A stretch of DNA of 64,000 nucleotides, taken from the NCBI GenBank assembly GCA_963599445.1, contig CAVBWZ010000013.1:7370-71369 (forward strand), given 5' to 3'. The stretch is from UBA9732 sp963599445. GTDB lineage: Bacteria > Spirochaetota > Spirochaetia > Sphaerochaetales > Sphaerochaetaceae. Below are positions 7,914 through 15,900 of the stretch, in pieces (position 1 is the stretch's first letter; the number at the start of each line of letters is the position of its first letter). Made by a program: the position numbers and the translations under genes. Below the pieces are notes generated by a model. That model saw only the letters and a program-made list of their open reading frames with translations. It ran no database searches and had not been told where the DNA came from.

Positions 7914-8622
7914 TGAGGCCGTAGACTCTCTTTGGGACAAGTTCGTGGTTGTCGTAGGAGTGGGAGCAGTTGGTTCGTACTGCCTTGAAGCCTTGGCCCG
8001 TAGCGGGATTGGAACATTCCGGCTCGTGGATTTTGACACTGTGGAGTATTCGAACATCAACAGGCAGCTTGTAGCACTGGAATCAACCATAGGGCAACGC
8101 AAGGTGGATGTCGCCAGCAGGCGCGTACATGACATAGAGCACGAAACCAAAGTGCAAACACTTCCTATATTCGTAGACGAATCTACGATTGAGCAGGTCT
8201 TCGCACCGCTTGATGGAAAAGCCCCGGACCTCATCGTAGATGCCATAGACAGTGTGAAATCCAAATGCCTGCTCCTTTCGCAGGCATACGCAAGGAAAAT
8301 CCCCGTCGTTTCATCAATGGGAGCTGCACTACGAAAAGACCCATCGTTGGTGCGTACCGGGGACCTAATGGACACCTGGGGGTGTCCATTGGCAAAGCAG
8401 GTACGCACCAATGTACGCAAACAAGGTGCTGATAAGGGCATAGACGTTGTGTTCTCCCCTGAGGTTGTGGAGTTCACATACGGCCAGGACGGAAGGCAAA
8501 AGGTTCTTGGAAGCCTCCCCACCCTAACGGGGATCTTTGGACTGAACCTTGCGCACCTTGCATTGAACAGGCTTCTTCCAACTCCAATGAAAGGAACCGC
8601 ATCAGGAAAGCCAAGGAACTAA
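7870..8622 (+). CDS. tcdA: tRNA threonylcarbamoyladenosine dehydratase (TcdA/CsdL family, E1-like fold)
   Basis: A 250-residue E1-like ATP-dependent enzyme that cyclises t6A37 to ct6A in tRNAs reading ANN codons. It begins with RISRFLGDEAV, followed by the nucleotide-binding loop VVVVGVGAVGSYCLEALARS at about residues 36-55 and the E1 signature DFDTVEYSNINRQL. DAIDSVKSKCLL is the typical helix after the adenylation strand. The length fits the family (about 250-270). The gene starts inside the 3' end of the TatD gene, a common arrangement for coupled genes. Confidence 0.9.
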   Translation: MDKRKLLRISRFLGDEAVDSLWDKFVVVVGVGAVGSYCLEALARSGIGTFRLVDFDTVEYSNINRQLVALESTIGQRKVDVASRRVHDIEHETKVQTLPIFVDESTIEQVFAPLDGKAPDLIVDAIDSVKSKCLLLSQAYARKIPVVSSMGAALRKDPSLVRTGDLMDTWGCPLAKQVRTNVRKQGADKGIDVVFSPEVVEFTYGQDGRQKVLGSLPTLTGIFGLNLAHLALNRLLPTPMKGTASGKPRN

Positions 8623-8644
8623 CGGATTCCGCACAACAAGACCT

Positions 8645-9463
8645 TCACTCGAGGTATTCCCGTATCATAGTATCGATGTACTCTGTGCTTAGATGTTTGA
8701 GTGAACTTTCAAACGATACTATAAGGTTCTCCCCCAACACTACATCGCTGTCTGCATATTTCTCAATCTTCTCTATTGCGTGAAAGCAGTATTCCGGGTC
8801 GTCCATCATTCCAAAATGCTCCCAGAAATACTGTTTTCTCGTACGTTTGTTCAAGATTCTGAAATCTGGGCTTGTCGTGCTACCATCGCTACATACAAAG
8901 AGTGTTTCGTAGTGGTATGGAATGCCTTTGGAATATAGTCTGTCGGCGATTATCACCTCACTTTTCGACCTGACCCTATCGCCTCTTTGGGTTACATACC
9001 TCGAATGGACTCCACTGCTCCATTTTCCAAAATCACGGGACTGCCATCTATTTGCAAACTTTTCGTCATTGCCTTCGTATGGCTCGACATATTCCTTGAG
9101 TTCTTCAGGCAAAGATGAATAGACATCCGTCACGTCTTCCAGTTTCAAGAACCTTTCAAAAACATCGATGCATTCATCAAGAACTTTGATTCTCTTTCCA
9201 ATGATTCCCCTTAGTTTCTCGTCATAACGCTTCTGCGCCAATGGGGCAATGATATCAGTTCTTGTCCTGCTGATATACTCAGGAGGGTTGTCTTTGCCTT
9301 TGTAGATCAGATATTCAATACCCTTCTTGCTGTTTCTAATCACCAGCGAACCTTGGACTTCATGACGTATAGGAACAAGATTCTCCCTTGTTTTCTTCAA
9401 GGACGCCAATTGTCTGCTCAATTCAGCGGCAAGTTCACTCAATCTTTTCTTCTCTAAACCCAT
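8645..9463 (-). CDS. Uncharacterised protein with a PD-(D/E)XK nuclease-like C-terminal domain
   Basis: A 272-residue soluble protein. The ATG at 9463 is chosen for its GAGGT site 5 bases upstream; an open frame extends further up to 9544 but lacks such a site. The N-terminal third is a charged, probably coiled-coil helix (KKRLSELAAELSRQLASLKK). From about residue 165 the sequence VRSKSEVIIADRLYSKGIPY, then SPDFRI and YFWEHFGMMDD follows the pattern E - D - E-x-hydrophobic of PD-(D/E)XK nucleases. I know similar proteins from anaerobic gut bacteria only as hypothetical. It lies downstream of a lipoprotein gene. A role in DNA processing or defence is an inference. Confidence 0.75.
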   Translation of the reverse strand: MGLEKKRLSELAAELSRQLASLKKTRENLVPIRHEVQGSLVIRNSKKGIEYLIYKGKDNPPEYISRTRTDIIAPLAQKRYDEKLRGIIGKRIKVLDECIDVFERFLKLEDVTDVYSSLPEELKEYVEPYEGNDEKFANRWQSRDFGKWSSGVHSRYVTQRGDRVRSKSEVIIADRLYSKGIPYHYETLFVCSDGSTTSPDFRILNKRTRKQYFWEHFGMMDDPEYCFHAIEKIEKYADSDVVLGENLIVSFESSLKHLSTEYIDTMIREYLE

Positions 9464-9487
9464 TTTCAACCTCAAATGAAGAAATTT

Positions 9488-9524
9488 TTCTTCCGAAACA
9501 TCAAAAATTGGAGTTTCGGAAGAA
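9488..9524. repeat. Perfect 12-bp inverted repeat between two minus-strand genes
   Basis: TTCTTCCGAAAC (9488-9499) and GTTTCGGAAGAA (9513-9524) form a 12-bp stem with a 13-base loop, just after the lipoprotein stop and before the nuclease-like gene's ribosome binding site. No long T run follows on either strand, so it may be a weak terminator, an mRNA stabiliser or an operator. Confidence 0.6.
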
Positions 9525-9544
9525 ATCGGACACAAACAAAGCAC

Positions 9545-10654
9545 TCAATTCACCGTCACGGTGGCGCTGCCTGAGGTACCAGCGATGCTGCAGGACACTA
9601 TGACATCGTAGCGGCTCATGGAGCCTGATGACGAAACCTTCAGATCCCTGGAGAAGCCTACAGCTTCGCCGTCACGGAACCATCGGTATTTCAAATCGGA
9701 CTCGATTAGGCCTGTCGGCAAAGGGTTGCAGCTGGCGCTTAGAAGGAATCCCGTGCCCGTTGGCGTGCATGTGGCGTAGACCGGGATGGGAACGCCTATT
9801 GAACCGCCAATGGATATCTCAAGGGAGGCAGGACAATCCTCAATGTTGACAACCCCTATGGATGTCTCGTTCGCCACGACCCTCAAGGCTTCGGCGCAAC
9901 CGCGACTGAGTCCAGCATCATCGCTCACACGCACGGTCAAGGTATAGGACCCGGCTGCAAGCTTCTTTGAAAACGAAAGGCTGCAGTCAGAGGTTTTGGC
10001 ATTCAAAAATTCCTGTCGCCTTACGCCTTGGGAATCCTCCAGCACTATAGAAAAACGGATATCTTTGCAGCTGGAAAGCGAGGGCTCCCATTTGAAAACC
10101 AACTGAACGGAGCCCTCCCCTGTCAATGTGTCAAGAACCACATCCACGTGGTTGGGGCCGGATTCAAGCGTACAGGAAGCCTTTCCCAAAGCCAGTTCGT
10201 TGCCGTTTTGGTTGTAGGCCTTTGCGATGATGGACCACTGACCTGAAGCAAGACCTTCGACGGACACACTGCTCTGTTTGGAATGGACGAGTCCAAAGGT
10301 TGCACTTCCGGGACCTGTGCCTTCAACTGAATAGCTTGCTACGTTCATTAGGTTTGGCTTTGGTGCTATGGTCTTGCCAGAGTTTGTCCCAACTCCAAAC
10401 CCATCTGCGGATTTGGATGCAACTTCAGAGCAAACCTCTGAGATGGAATCCTCAAGCGAAAGCTGGAACGACACGCTGGCACCTCCTGAAACCGTACCAG
10501 TACCATTCCATGTCCCACTGCCGGTCCCTCCGGAAGACCCGGACGAACCGTCGTCACAAGATACCAAGGGGACCAAGACCAAAACCACCGACAAGACTGA
10601 AACCAACACCGAAGCGATGGAAACACCACCAATACAGAAACGAAATCTCTTCAT
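9545..10654 (-). CDS. Lipoprotein with Ig-like C-terminal region
   Basis: A 369-residue lipoprotein. Signal peptide MKRFRFCIGGVSIASVLVSV ends in the lipobox LVSC (Cys about residue 33), followed by a Ser/Gly linker. The ATG at 10654 has AAGGAGG 7 bases upstream. The C-terminal 90 residues (from about LEISIGGSIGVPIPVYATC to SGSATVTVN) read as an Ig-like or PKD-like beta domain with the repeated phrase YRWFRDGEAVG, and the middle part looks like one or two more beta domains. Surface-exposed, function unknown. A 12-bp inverted repeat follows its stop. Confidence 0.8.
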   Translation of the reverse strand: MKRFRFCIGGVSIASVLVSVLSVVLVLVPLVSCDDGSSGSSGGTGSGTWNGTGTVSGGASVSFQLSLEDSISEVCSEVASKSADGFGVGTNSGKTIAPKPNLMNVASYSVEGTGPGSATFGLVHSKQSSVSVEGLASGQWSIIAKAYNQNGNELALGKASCTLESGPNHVDVVLDTLTGEGSVQLVFKWEPSLSSCKDIRFSIVLEDSQGVRRQEFLNAKTSDCSLSFSKKLAAGSYTLTVRVSDDAGLSRGCAEALRVVANETSIGVVNIEDCPASLEISIGGSIGVPIPVYATCTPTGTGFLLSASCNPLPTGLIESDLKYRWFRDGEAVGFSRDLKVSSSGSMSRYDVIVSCSIAGTSGSATVTVN

Positions 10655-10821
10655 TAGAACCTCCTTAAAGATGTTTTCGTTGCTTGAGATGAGCTTCAAA
10701 GGCCGTCATACAAACGCTTTGAACCCATCTCAAATCCTCTATAAATATGAATACAAGAAACCGCGCATTTTCATTCACGCCGTTCCAAGGGCATTGCAGA
10801 GAAGCTTCAAAAAATCCAACG

Positions 10822-10851
10822 TTTGCAACTAATCGCTTCGTTGGGTATAAT
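10822..10851 (+). promoter_or_regulatory. Promoter of the phosphohexomutase gene
   Basis: TTTGCA (10822-10827) and a perfect TATAAT (10846-10851) are spaced by 18 bases, about 95 bases before the start codon. This leaves a leader that contains the 12-bp tandem repeat at 10875-10912. The remaining stretch from 10655 to 10820 shows nothing recognisable. Confidence 0.6.
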
Positions 10852-10874
10852 CCGTACAGGCAGGATCACAAACG

Positions 10875-10912
10875 AAACTTCGGATGGAACTTCAAATGAA
10901 ACTTCAAACGAA
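10875..10912 (+). repeat. 12-bp tandem repeat in the leader of the phosphohexomutase gene
   Basis: About three copies of a GAAACTTCAAAT-like unit follow each other (GAAACTTCGGAT, GGAACTTCAAAT, GAAACTTCAAAC, then GAAG). They lie between the promoter and the ribosome binding site. They may have arisen by slippage and could vary in number between strains. Confidence 0.6.
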
Positions 10913-10946
10913 GCAAACAAGCAGAAGCTGCAACAGGAGACGAAAC

Positions 10947-12458
10947 ATGGCACAGGACGAATTGAATCTGAGTATGTTCAAGGCTTACGATATAAGGACC
11001 AAGGAAGAGAAGCTCAATGCGGGAATCATCAGAAGACTGCTTTCCGGCGTTGCATGCTACATGAAGGACACCCTTGGATGCACTGCCATCGTCATGGGCC
11101 ACGATGCAAGGCTTGGAGTTCCCGGCCTCATGCAGGAGGCTTTGGACATGTTCCCCTACTTTGGACTTGACCTCATAGTCAACCCACTTCAAATCTCCAC
11201 CCCTCAGTTCTACTTCGCATGTATGCAGAACCCAAAAGCCTGCGGAATCATGTTCACAGCAAGCCACAACCCAGGCGAATACGTTGGAATGAAGATGATA
11301 ATGCCACCAATGGCGCCAATCACATACGGAAGCGGCCCGGAAGGAGGAATCGCCAGGATAAAGGAACTGTACATTGAGGACAAGGCACCAAGCCTTACAG
11401 CAAACCTTGGAAAGGTCTCGGTAAAGCGATATCTAGACCAATACATGGACTATTCGATGGAGCTTGCAAAGACCGGCATACACTCGCTTGACGGCCTGGA
11501 CATCCTATGCGACTTCCTAAGCGGTGCAGCCGGCACGGAGATCACGGAAGCCCTCACCTACTGCGGCGCAAACGTGAAGACGCTCCACCTCGTGCCCAAC
11601 GGACGCTTCCCCGCGGGCGACCCCAACCCAATCATCCTCTCGTCCATAGAGGACGCACAGAACCACATGAAGGACGGCGACTACGACTTTGGACTTCTCT
11701 TCGACGGGGACGGCGACCGCATGGACGTCATGACCAGCAACTCGCTCCAACTGGCCCCATCCTTCAACTTCTCAATCCTAATGCCCCAGATAACGTCGCT
11801 CTACAGGACGACATACCCACACATCTCCACCTATGCCGATGTCAAAGCAAACCCCATAGCCCAGAGGATCCAAGCCCATTATGCAAGCGTCAAACTCATC
11901 CGCAATGGGCATTCCTTCATAAAGGAAGCCCTCATGGAGGAGCAGAAGACCGGAACCGTTGCAGCATGCGAGGAAAGCGGTCACTACTACATGAACTTCC
12001 CATACGACCCAAAGGACTTCTCAAAGGGTTTTGCCGCAACGGAGAACACTCTCTTCTACACCCTGCTCACTGCAAGAATGCACAAAGAAAGACCGCAGGA
12101 CTACAAGAAGGCTCTGGATATGCAGGAGAAGACCATAAGAGAGAGGGAGTGGACGGTCCACTTCGACGACACCCAAAGGATGCAGGATGTCATGAAGAGG
12201 ATAGACGAAACCTTCAAGGCACAGGGTCTTACATGCTTTGACAAGTCACCTGACGGCAAATCCCTGGACGCATCGCTTATAAGGTACAACCTTCCCCTTG
12301 AGATAACCAAGGACACAAACCTTGAGACCGACTGGTATCAGATAGTCCAGCGCCAGAGCCGCAGCGAAGACAACGTAGTGCGTTGGGAGATAACAGGCTC
12401 CGACTGGCGCACAGTCAGCAAGGCCAAGGAGACCATAGACTCAATCGTCAACGGTTGA
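10947..12458 (+). CDS. Phosphomannomutase/phosphoglucomutase family enzyme
   Basis: A 503-residue alpha-D-phosphohexomutase that moves a phosphate between C1 and C6 of hexoses, feeding nucleotide-sugar or glycogen metabolism. The start KAYDIR, the active-site phosphoserine loop TASHNP (104-109), the metal loop DGDGDRMD (about 235-242) and the sugar-specificity motif EESGHYY are all present. The start at 10947 (MAQDELNLSMFKAYDIR) has AGGAG 7 bases upstream; the frame is open 21 codons further but those encode the tandem-repeat leader. The length is slightly above the usual 440-470. Which hexose it prefers cannot be told from the motifs. Confidence 0.92.
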   Translation: MAQDELNLSMFKAYDIRTKEEKLNAGIIRRLLSGVACYMKDTLGCTAIVMGHDARLGVPGLMQEALDMFPYFGLDLIVNPLQISTPQFYFACMQNPKACGIMFTASHNPGEYVGMKMIMPPMAPITYGSGPEGGIARIKELYIEDKAPSLTANLGKVSVKRYLDQYMDYSMELAKTGIHSLDGLDILCDFLSGAAGTEITEALTYCGANVKTLHLVPNGRFPAGDPNPIILSSIEDAQNHMKDGDYDFGLLFDGDGDRMDVMTSNSLQLAPSFNFSILMPQITSLYRTTYPHISTYADVKANPIAQRIQAHYASVKLIRNGHSFIKEALMEEQKTGTVAACEESGHYYMNFPYDPKDFSKGFAATENTLFYTLLTARMHKERPQDYKKALDMQEKTIREREWTVHFDDTQRMQDVMKRIDETFKAQGLTCFDKSPDGKSLDASLIRYNLPLEITKDTNLETDWYQIVQRQSRSEDNVVRWEITGSDWRTVSKAKETIDSIVNG

Positions 12459-12480
12459 AAAAGCCGAGCAACCCAATGGA

Positions 12481-12558
12481 AATCGTCCTATTTTTCGATT
12501 TTTTGAAATTCAGGACGATTTTTTCATCCTGAAAATCCATTTTTCAAAATCCAGGATG
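12481..12558 (+). terminator. Terminator of the phosphohexomutase gene, with a second stem behind it
   Basis: AATCGTCCT (12481-12489) pairs with AGGACGATT (12512-12520), followed by TTTT. A second pair, CATCCTG (12525-12531) and CAGGATG (12552-12558), follows at once. The first is a normal rho-independent terminator for the plus strand. The second resembles a diverged duplicate of the first (both stems contain TCCT/AGGA and a loop with ATTTTTC). Confidence 0.75.
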
Positions 12559-12606
12559 AATTTGCCTTCAAACCCGAGTCCTTTTCTTTGCCATTGGTTT
12601 TACAGG

Positions 12607-12710
12607 TGCTACATACATAACACTTGCAACACATGCTACAGACGCTACAACTGCCACACTCGCCACAGACACTACGAAATGGCTACAGATTTCACCTTTG
12701 CATCCATTAC
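12607..12710. repeat. Low-complexity CTACA/GCCACA-type tract, related to 37440-37550
   Basis: This noncoding stretch between the phosphohexomutase terminator and the ABC ATPase gene is a run of short degenerate units such as GCTACA, GCCACA and GACACTAC, ending in GGCTACAGATTTCA. A similar tract with the same word GCTACAACTGC and the ending TCTACAGATTGG lies at about 37440-37550. Open frames through it read as low-complexity and are not convincing. The remainder up to 12854 holds the ATPase 3' end region and nothing else that I recognise. Confidence 0.45.
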
Positions 12711-12854
12711 AACCACTGGAATCTTCGCAACTGGCGAGAAACTCATTCACAGGTATTTGCGAAGCAGTAATTTGCGTGGCATTACAAGAAAGAAAGGCAC
12801 AGGCGATGCTTGATGCACGGCCTGTGCCAAAAAGTGACTCTGAAACCGAAGATG

Positions 12855-13964
12855 TCAACAGACGGAAAGGCTGCCGATGGCAAGTCTCTTGGTGCTCTTT
12901 GGGTCGAACACGCAGATCTCGCTGCCAACGATGTCGCAGCGGATTGGCTGGTCGACCTTGAAGTCTATGGCACCGAAGACGACGGATGAGACGAGCTCTC
13001 CGTTGAGGTGCACCTTGACGGTGGTCTCCATACCTGCAGGAAGCGTGGAGTACGCTGTGGCGTGGATTTTGCCGTCCTCGCAGATGGTGAAGAACTCAGG
13101 GCGTATGCCAAGAACGACCTCAGATCCTTCGAGGGCGAAGGATTCCTTGGACCTGAAGAGAGCCTTCACCCCAAGGAAGTCCATCATGACACCATCGGCC
13201 TGAGGGGTTGCCTTTGCCTTGATGAAGTTCATGGTCGGGTTTCCAACGAAGTCGGCGACAAAGAGGTTCGCAGGCTTTGCGTAGACCGTAAGAGGTGGGT
13301 CGTACTGTTGGAGGACACCCTTCTCCATGAGACAAATCTTGGTTGCGAGGGTCATGGCCTCAAGCTGGTCGTGCGTGACGTAGACGAACGTGGAGTTGGA
13401 GTCCGAGTGGAGTCTCTTGAGCTCAGTTCTCATCTCGCTGCGAAGCTTTGCATCAAGGTTGGAAAGAGGCTCGTCCATGAAGAGGACCTGCGGCTTTGGA
13501 GCCAAAGTCCTCGCGATGGCGACTCTCTGCTGCTGACCGCCGGAAAGCTCGGCTGGATAGCGGGCCACGAACTCCTCAATCTTTAGCATCTTGAGCATCT
13601 CGTCAACACGGGCCTTGATGTCCTCCTTCTTCCATTTGAGGTTCTCAAGACCAAAGGCTATGTTGTCGTAGACCGTCATGTGCGGCCACAAGGCATAGTT
13701 CTGGAACAGAAAGCCAATGTCCCTCTTTGCAGGAGAAACGTTGACGCCGGTCTCCGCATCGAATACGACCTTGTCACCAATGGTGATTCTACCCTCGGTT
13801 GGGGTCTCAAGACCTGCAATCATCCTAAGCGTCGTGGTCTTTCCACATCCGCTAGGACCCAAGAGGGTAATGAAGTCATGCTCGTTGATGTGAAGATTCA
13901 GATCATCAACGGCGACGAATTTATCAAAACGTTTTGAAACGTGTTCCAATCTAATCTCTGGCAT
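12855..13964 (-). CDS. ABC transporter ATP-binding protein, Fe(III)/spermidine/putrescine type
   Basis: A 369-residue ATPase that powers import through the adjacent permease. Walker A is GPSGCGKTT (about 36-44), the signature is LSGGQQQR, Walker B is VLFMDEPLSNLD, and the switch is VTHDQLEA. The last 120 residues form a TOBE-like regulatory domain (VVLGIRPEFF). The ATG at 13964 (MPEIRLEHVSKRF) has GGAGG 5 bases upstream; an ATG four codons earlier lies inside that site. It follows the permease stop with only 1 base between them. Last gene of a three-gene importer operon. Confidence 0.93.
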   Translation of the reverse strand: MPEIRLEHVSKRFDKFVAVDDLNLHINEHDFITLLGPSGCGKTTTLRMIAGLETPTEGRITIGDKVVFDAETGVNVSPAKRDIGFLFQNYALWPHMTVYDNIAFGLENLKWKKEDIKARVDEMLKMLKIEEFVARYPAELSGGQQQRVAIARTLAPKPQVLFMDEPLSNLDAKLRSEMRTELKRLHSDSNSTFVYVTHDQLEAMTLATKICLMEKGVLQQYDPPLTVYAKPANLFVADFVGNPTMNFIKAKATPQADGVMMDFLGVKALFRSKESFALEGSEVVLGIRPEFFTICEDGKIHATAYSTLPAGMETTVKVHLNGELVSSVVFGAIDFKVDQPIRCDIVGSEICVFDPKSTKRLAIGSLSVC

Positions 13965-13965
13965 A

Positions 13966-15771
13966 TCAACCTCCAACGCCCTTGTCTATGCTTGCTCCAG
14001 TGAGTTTGTTGACCAAAAGGTTTATCGCAAGAACCGTCACGACGATGAGAAGGTTCAAGGCGTTTGCGCTCTGGTCGCACCAAACCTGCCAATACTCCAA
14101 CAATGTGGTCATGAGGTAGATGGAACCCGATGACAGCAGAGTGAACAGGGAAAGCTCCCTCATGCAGGATGTGAATGGAAGCAGGTATCCTGAAATGAAG
14201 GTGGACTTCTGTATTGGGAATATGATTCTGAGCATTCTCTTGTACCAAGGAACGTTCACTATTATTGCAGCTTCCTCAATCTCGCCTGACAGCTGAAGCA
14301 TTGCATTGATTCCGCTACGGGATGCAAACGGCAGGTACTTTATGGAACCTACAAGGACCAGAAGACCCATCGTCTTGCTAAGACCCATCTTGGAGCCAAT
14401 GGCAAGGAATGCAGCACCCAACGCCATGGACGGCATGAGGTACGGAAGGAACGCAAGGTTGTCGGCAAGCTTCGCAAGCTTGGACCCACGTCTCTTGGAT
14501 ACGGCGTATCCAATGAGGATTCCCATGGTTCCAGCTATGAGCGAGCAGCTCAGGGACAGCACAAGGCTGTTTCTGAAGGCGGACCAGACCTGCTGTTCAT
14601 AGAACAGACCATGAAGGCCGTTCTCCTTTGGATAACCTGGATCTATCCAGTACTTGAGCGTAAGGTTGCTGTAGTCGCCGGGGATGTCCGTACATGACTC
14701 GAGGGCGAAGCTCACGAGCGGCATGAACGAACAGAAGACGCAGAGGATCACGAGTATCACGGCTATGATGTACTTCCAGGCTCCAAGCTTGATGTAGGAG
14801 ATCTGTCCGCTCTTTCCTGTGACGGTCGTGAACGACTTGCGGCTACCTGTAACATATTGGTTGATTCCCAGGATGATGAGGCCAAAGACTATCATGAATA
14901 TGGCCATGATATAGCCCTGACCGTACCAACCGCTGTTGATGAACTGCTTGAGCGTCGTCGTAAGGACGCTGAAACCGCTGGCTCCTCCAAGGAACTGCGG
15001 TACTGCGTATGCACTCATGCTGCTTGAGAATACGAGCAGGAAGGTGGAAAGCAGAGCAGGCATCACTATGGGAAGTGTTATCCTTCTTATTATCTTGGCC
15101 CTTGAAGCCTTGAGGATCGTTGCAGCCTCCTCCAGGTTCGCATCCATGTTCCTCAGGATTCCTCCAATGAGGATGTATGCAAACGGTGCATAGTGCAGGC
15201 CAAGCACTATGGCGCAAGGGACGAGTCCATAGACGAACTTTTCAGGTACGCTTATCCCCGTAAGCCAATAGAGCATTCCACTTTGGTACGAACCAATGGA
15301 TGGGTTTTGGAAGAAGTTCTTCCAGAACGTGGCGATGGTCCACGACGGCATTATGTAAGGGAATATGAAGACCGTGGAGAAGAACTTCTTGAACTTCATA
15401 TCCGTTCTTGTGATGAGGAATGCAACGACACCGCCGTACAGGATGGCTATGAAGCTCGAAAGGAGCGACATGAGCACTGCGTTCTTGAGCGGGTTCCAGA
15501 AGTATGTGCTGCTCATGCTGGAGAACAGCATCCTCTTCCAGTGGAACGTGGTCAATGAGCCTACCTTCTTCCCAAAGAGCTCTGGATAGAGGAGGTCTGC
15601 GATGTTGACCGTTACAGTGTCCTTCATCAAAAGAAGCAACGGATAGATTGTAAAGAAACCAAGGACGACCACAGTTATTGAAAGGATGATGTTCTCAGGC
15701 TTGGATATGAAGTCCCTTGCCCGGTACTTCAGCTTTCTCTTGTGGACCGCTGTCTTTGTCAATTCATTCAT
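13966..15771 (-). CDS. ABC transporter permease, two fused membrane domains (FbpB/ThiP-like)
   Basis: A 601-residue inner-membrane protein with about 12 helices in two homologous halves. Each half has an EAA loop for contact with the ATPase: EEAATILKASRAKIIRRITL in the first and EEAAIIVNVPWYKRMLRI in the second. Fused permeases of this size are typical of Fe(III), thiamine, sugar-phosphate and phosphonate importers. The ATG at 15771 is preferred (AAGGAG 9 bases upstream) over a TTG one codon earlier. A stable hairpin separates it from the binding-protein gene, which should lower its expression relative to that gene. Confidence 0.93.
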   Translation of the reverse strand: MNELTKTAVHKRKLKYRARDFISKPENIILSITVVVLGFFTIYPLLLLMKDTVTVNIADLLYPELFGKKVGSLTTFHWKRMLFSSMSSTYFWNPLKNAVLMSLLSSFIAILYGGVVAFLITRTDMKFKKFFSTVFIFPYIMPSWTIATFWKNFFQNPSIGSYQSGMLYWLTGISVPEKFVYGLVPCAIVLGLHYAPFAYILIGGILRNMDANLEEAATILKASRAKIIRRITLPIVMPALLSTFLLVFSSSMSAYAVPQFLGGASGFSVLTTTLKQFINSGWYGQGYIMAIFMIVFGLIILGINQYVTGSRKSFTTVTGKSGQISYIKLGAWKYIIAVILVILCVFCSFMPLVSFALESCTDIPGDYSNLTLKYWIDPGYPKENGLHGLFYEQQVWSAFRNSLVLSLSCSLIAGTMGILIGYAVSKRRGSKLAKLADNLAFLPYLMPSMALGAAFLAIGSKMGLSKTMGLLVLVGSIKYLPFASRSGINAMLQLSGEIEEAAIIVNVPWYKRMLRIIFPIQKSTFISGYLLPFTSCMRELSLFTLLSSGSIYLMTTLLEYWQVWCDQSANALNLLIVVTVLAINLLVNKLTGASIDKGVGG

Positions 15772-15858
15772 CAATCGATACTCCTTGGATGAAAGTTCCC
15801 CAAATGGGGAGTTGATAGAAACTTATTGATAGAAACTCATTACTAGAGACCTATAAAA

Positions 15859-15884
15859 TTGGGGCAGGCTTCTACCTGCCCCAA
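15859..15884 (-). terminator. Partial terminator between binding-protein and permease genes
   Basis: TTGGGGCAGG (15859-15868) and CCTGCCCCAA (15875-15884) form a perfect 10-bp stem with a 6-base loop. On the minus strand it is followed by TTTTATAGG. It sits between the binding-protein stop and the permease start. Such hairpins are usual in importer operons, where they allow excess binding protein. Confidence 0.8.
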
Positions 15885-15900
15885 CGCTAAGGAATCAGAC

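Noticed and set aside
10884..10946. Upstream extension of the phosphohexomutase reading frame
   Set aside because: The extra 21 residues are encoded by the tandem repeat and have no ribosome binding site; the homologous start is at 10947.
12568..12858. Minus-strand 96-codon frame over the CTACA-type tract
   Set aside because: Low-complexity composition (runs of SVASVA), no ribosome binding site and no known motif; better explained by the repeat tract.
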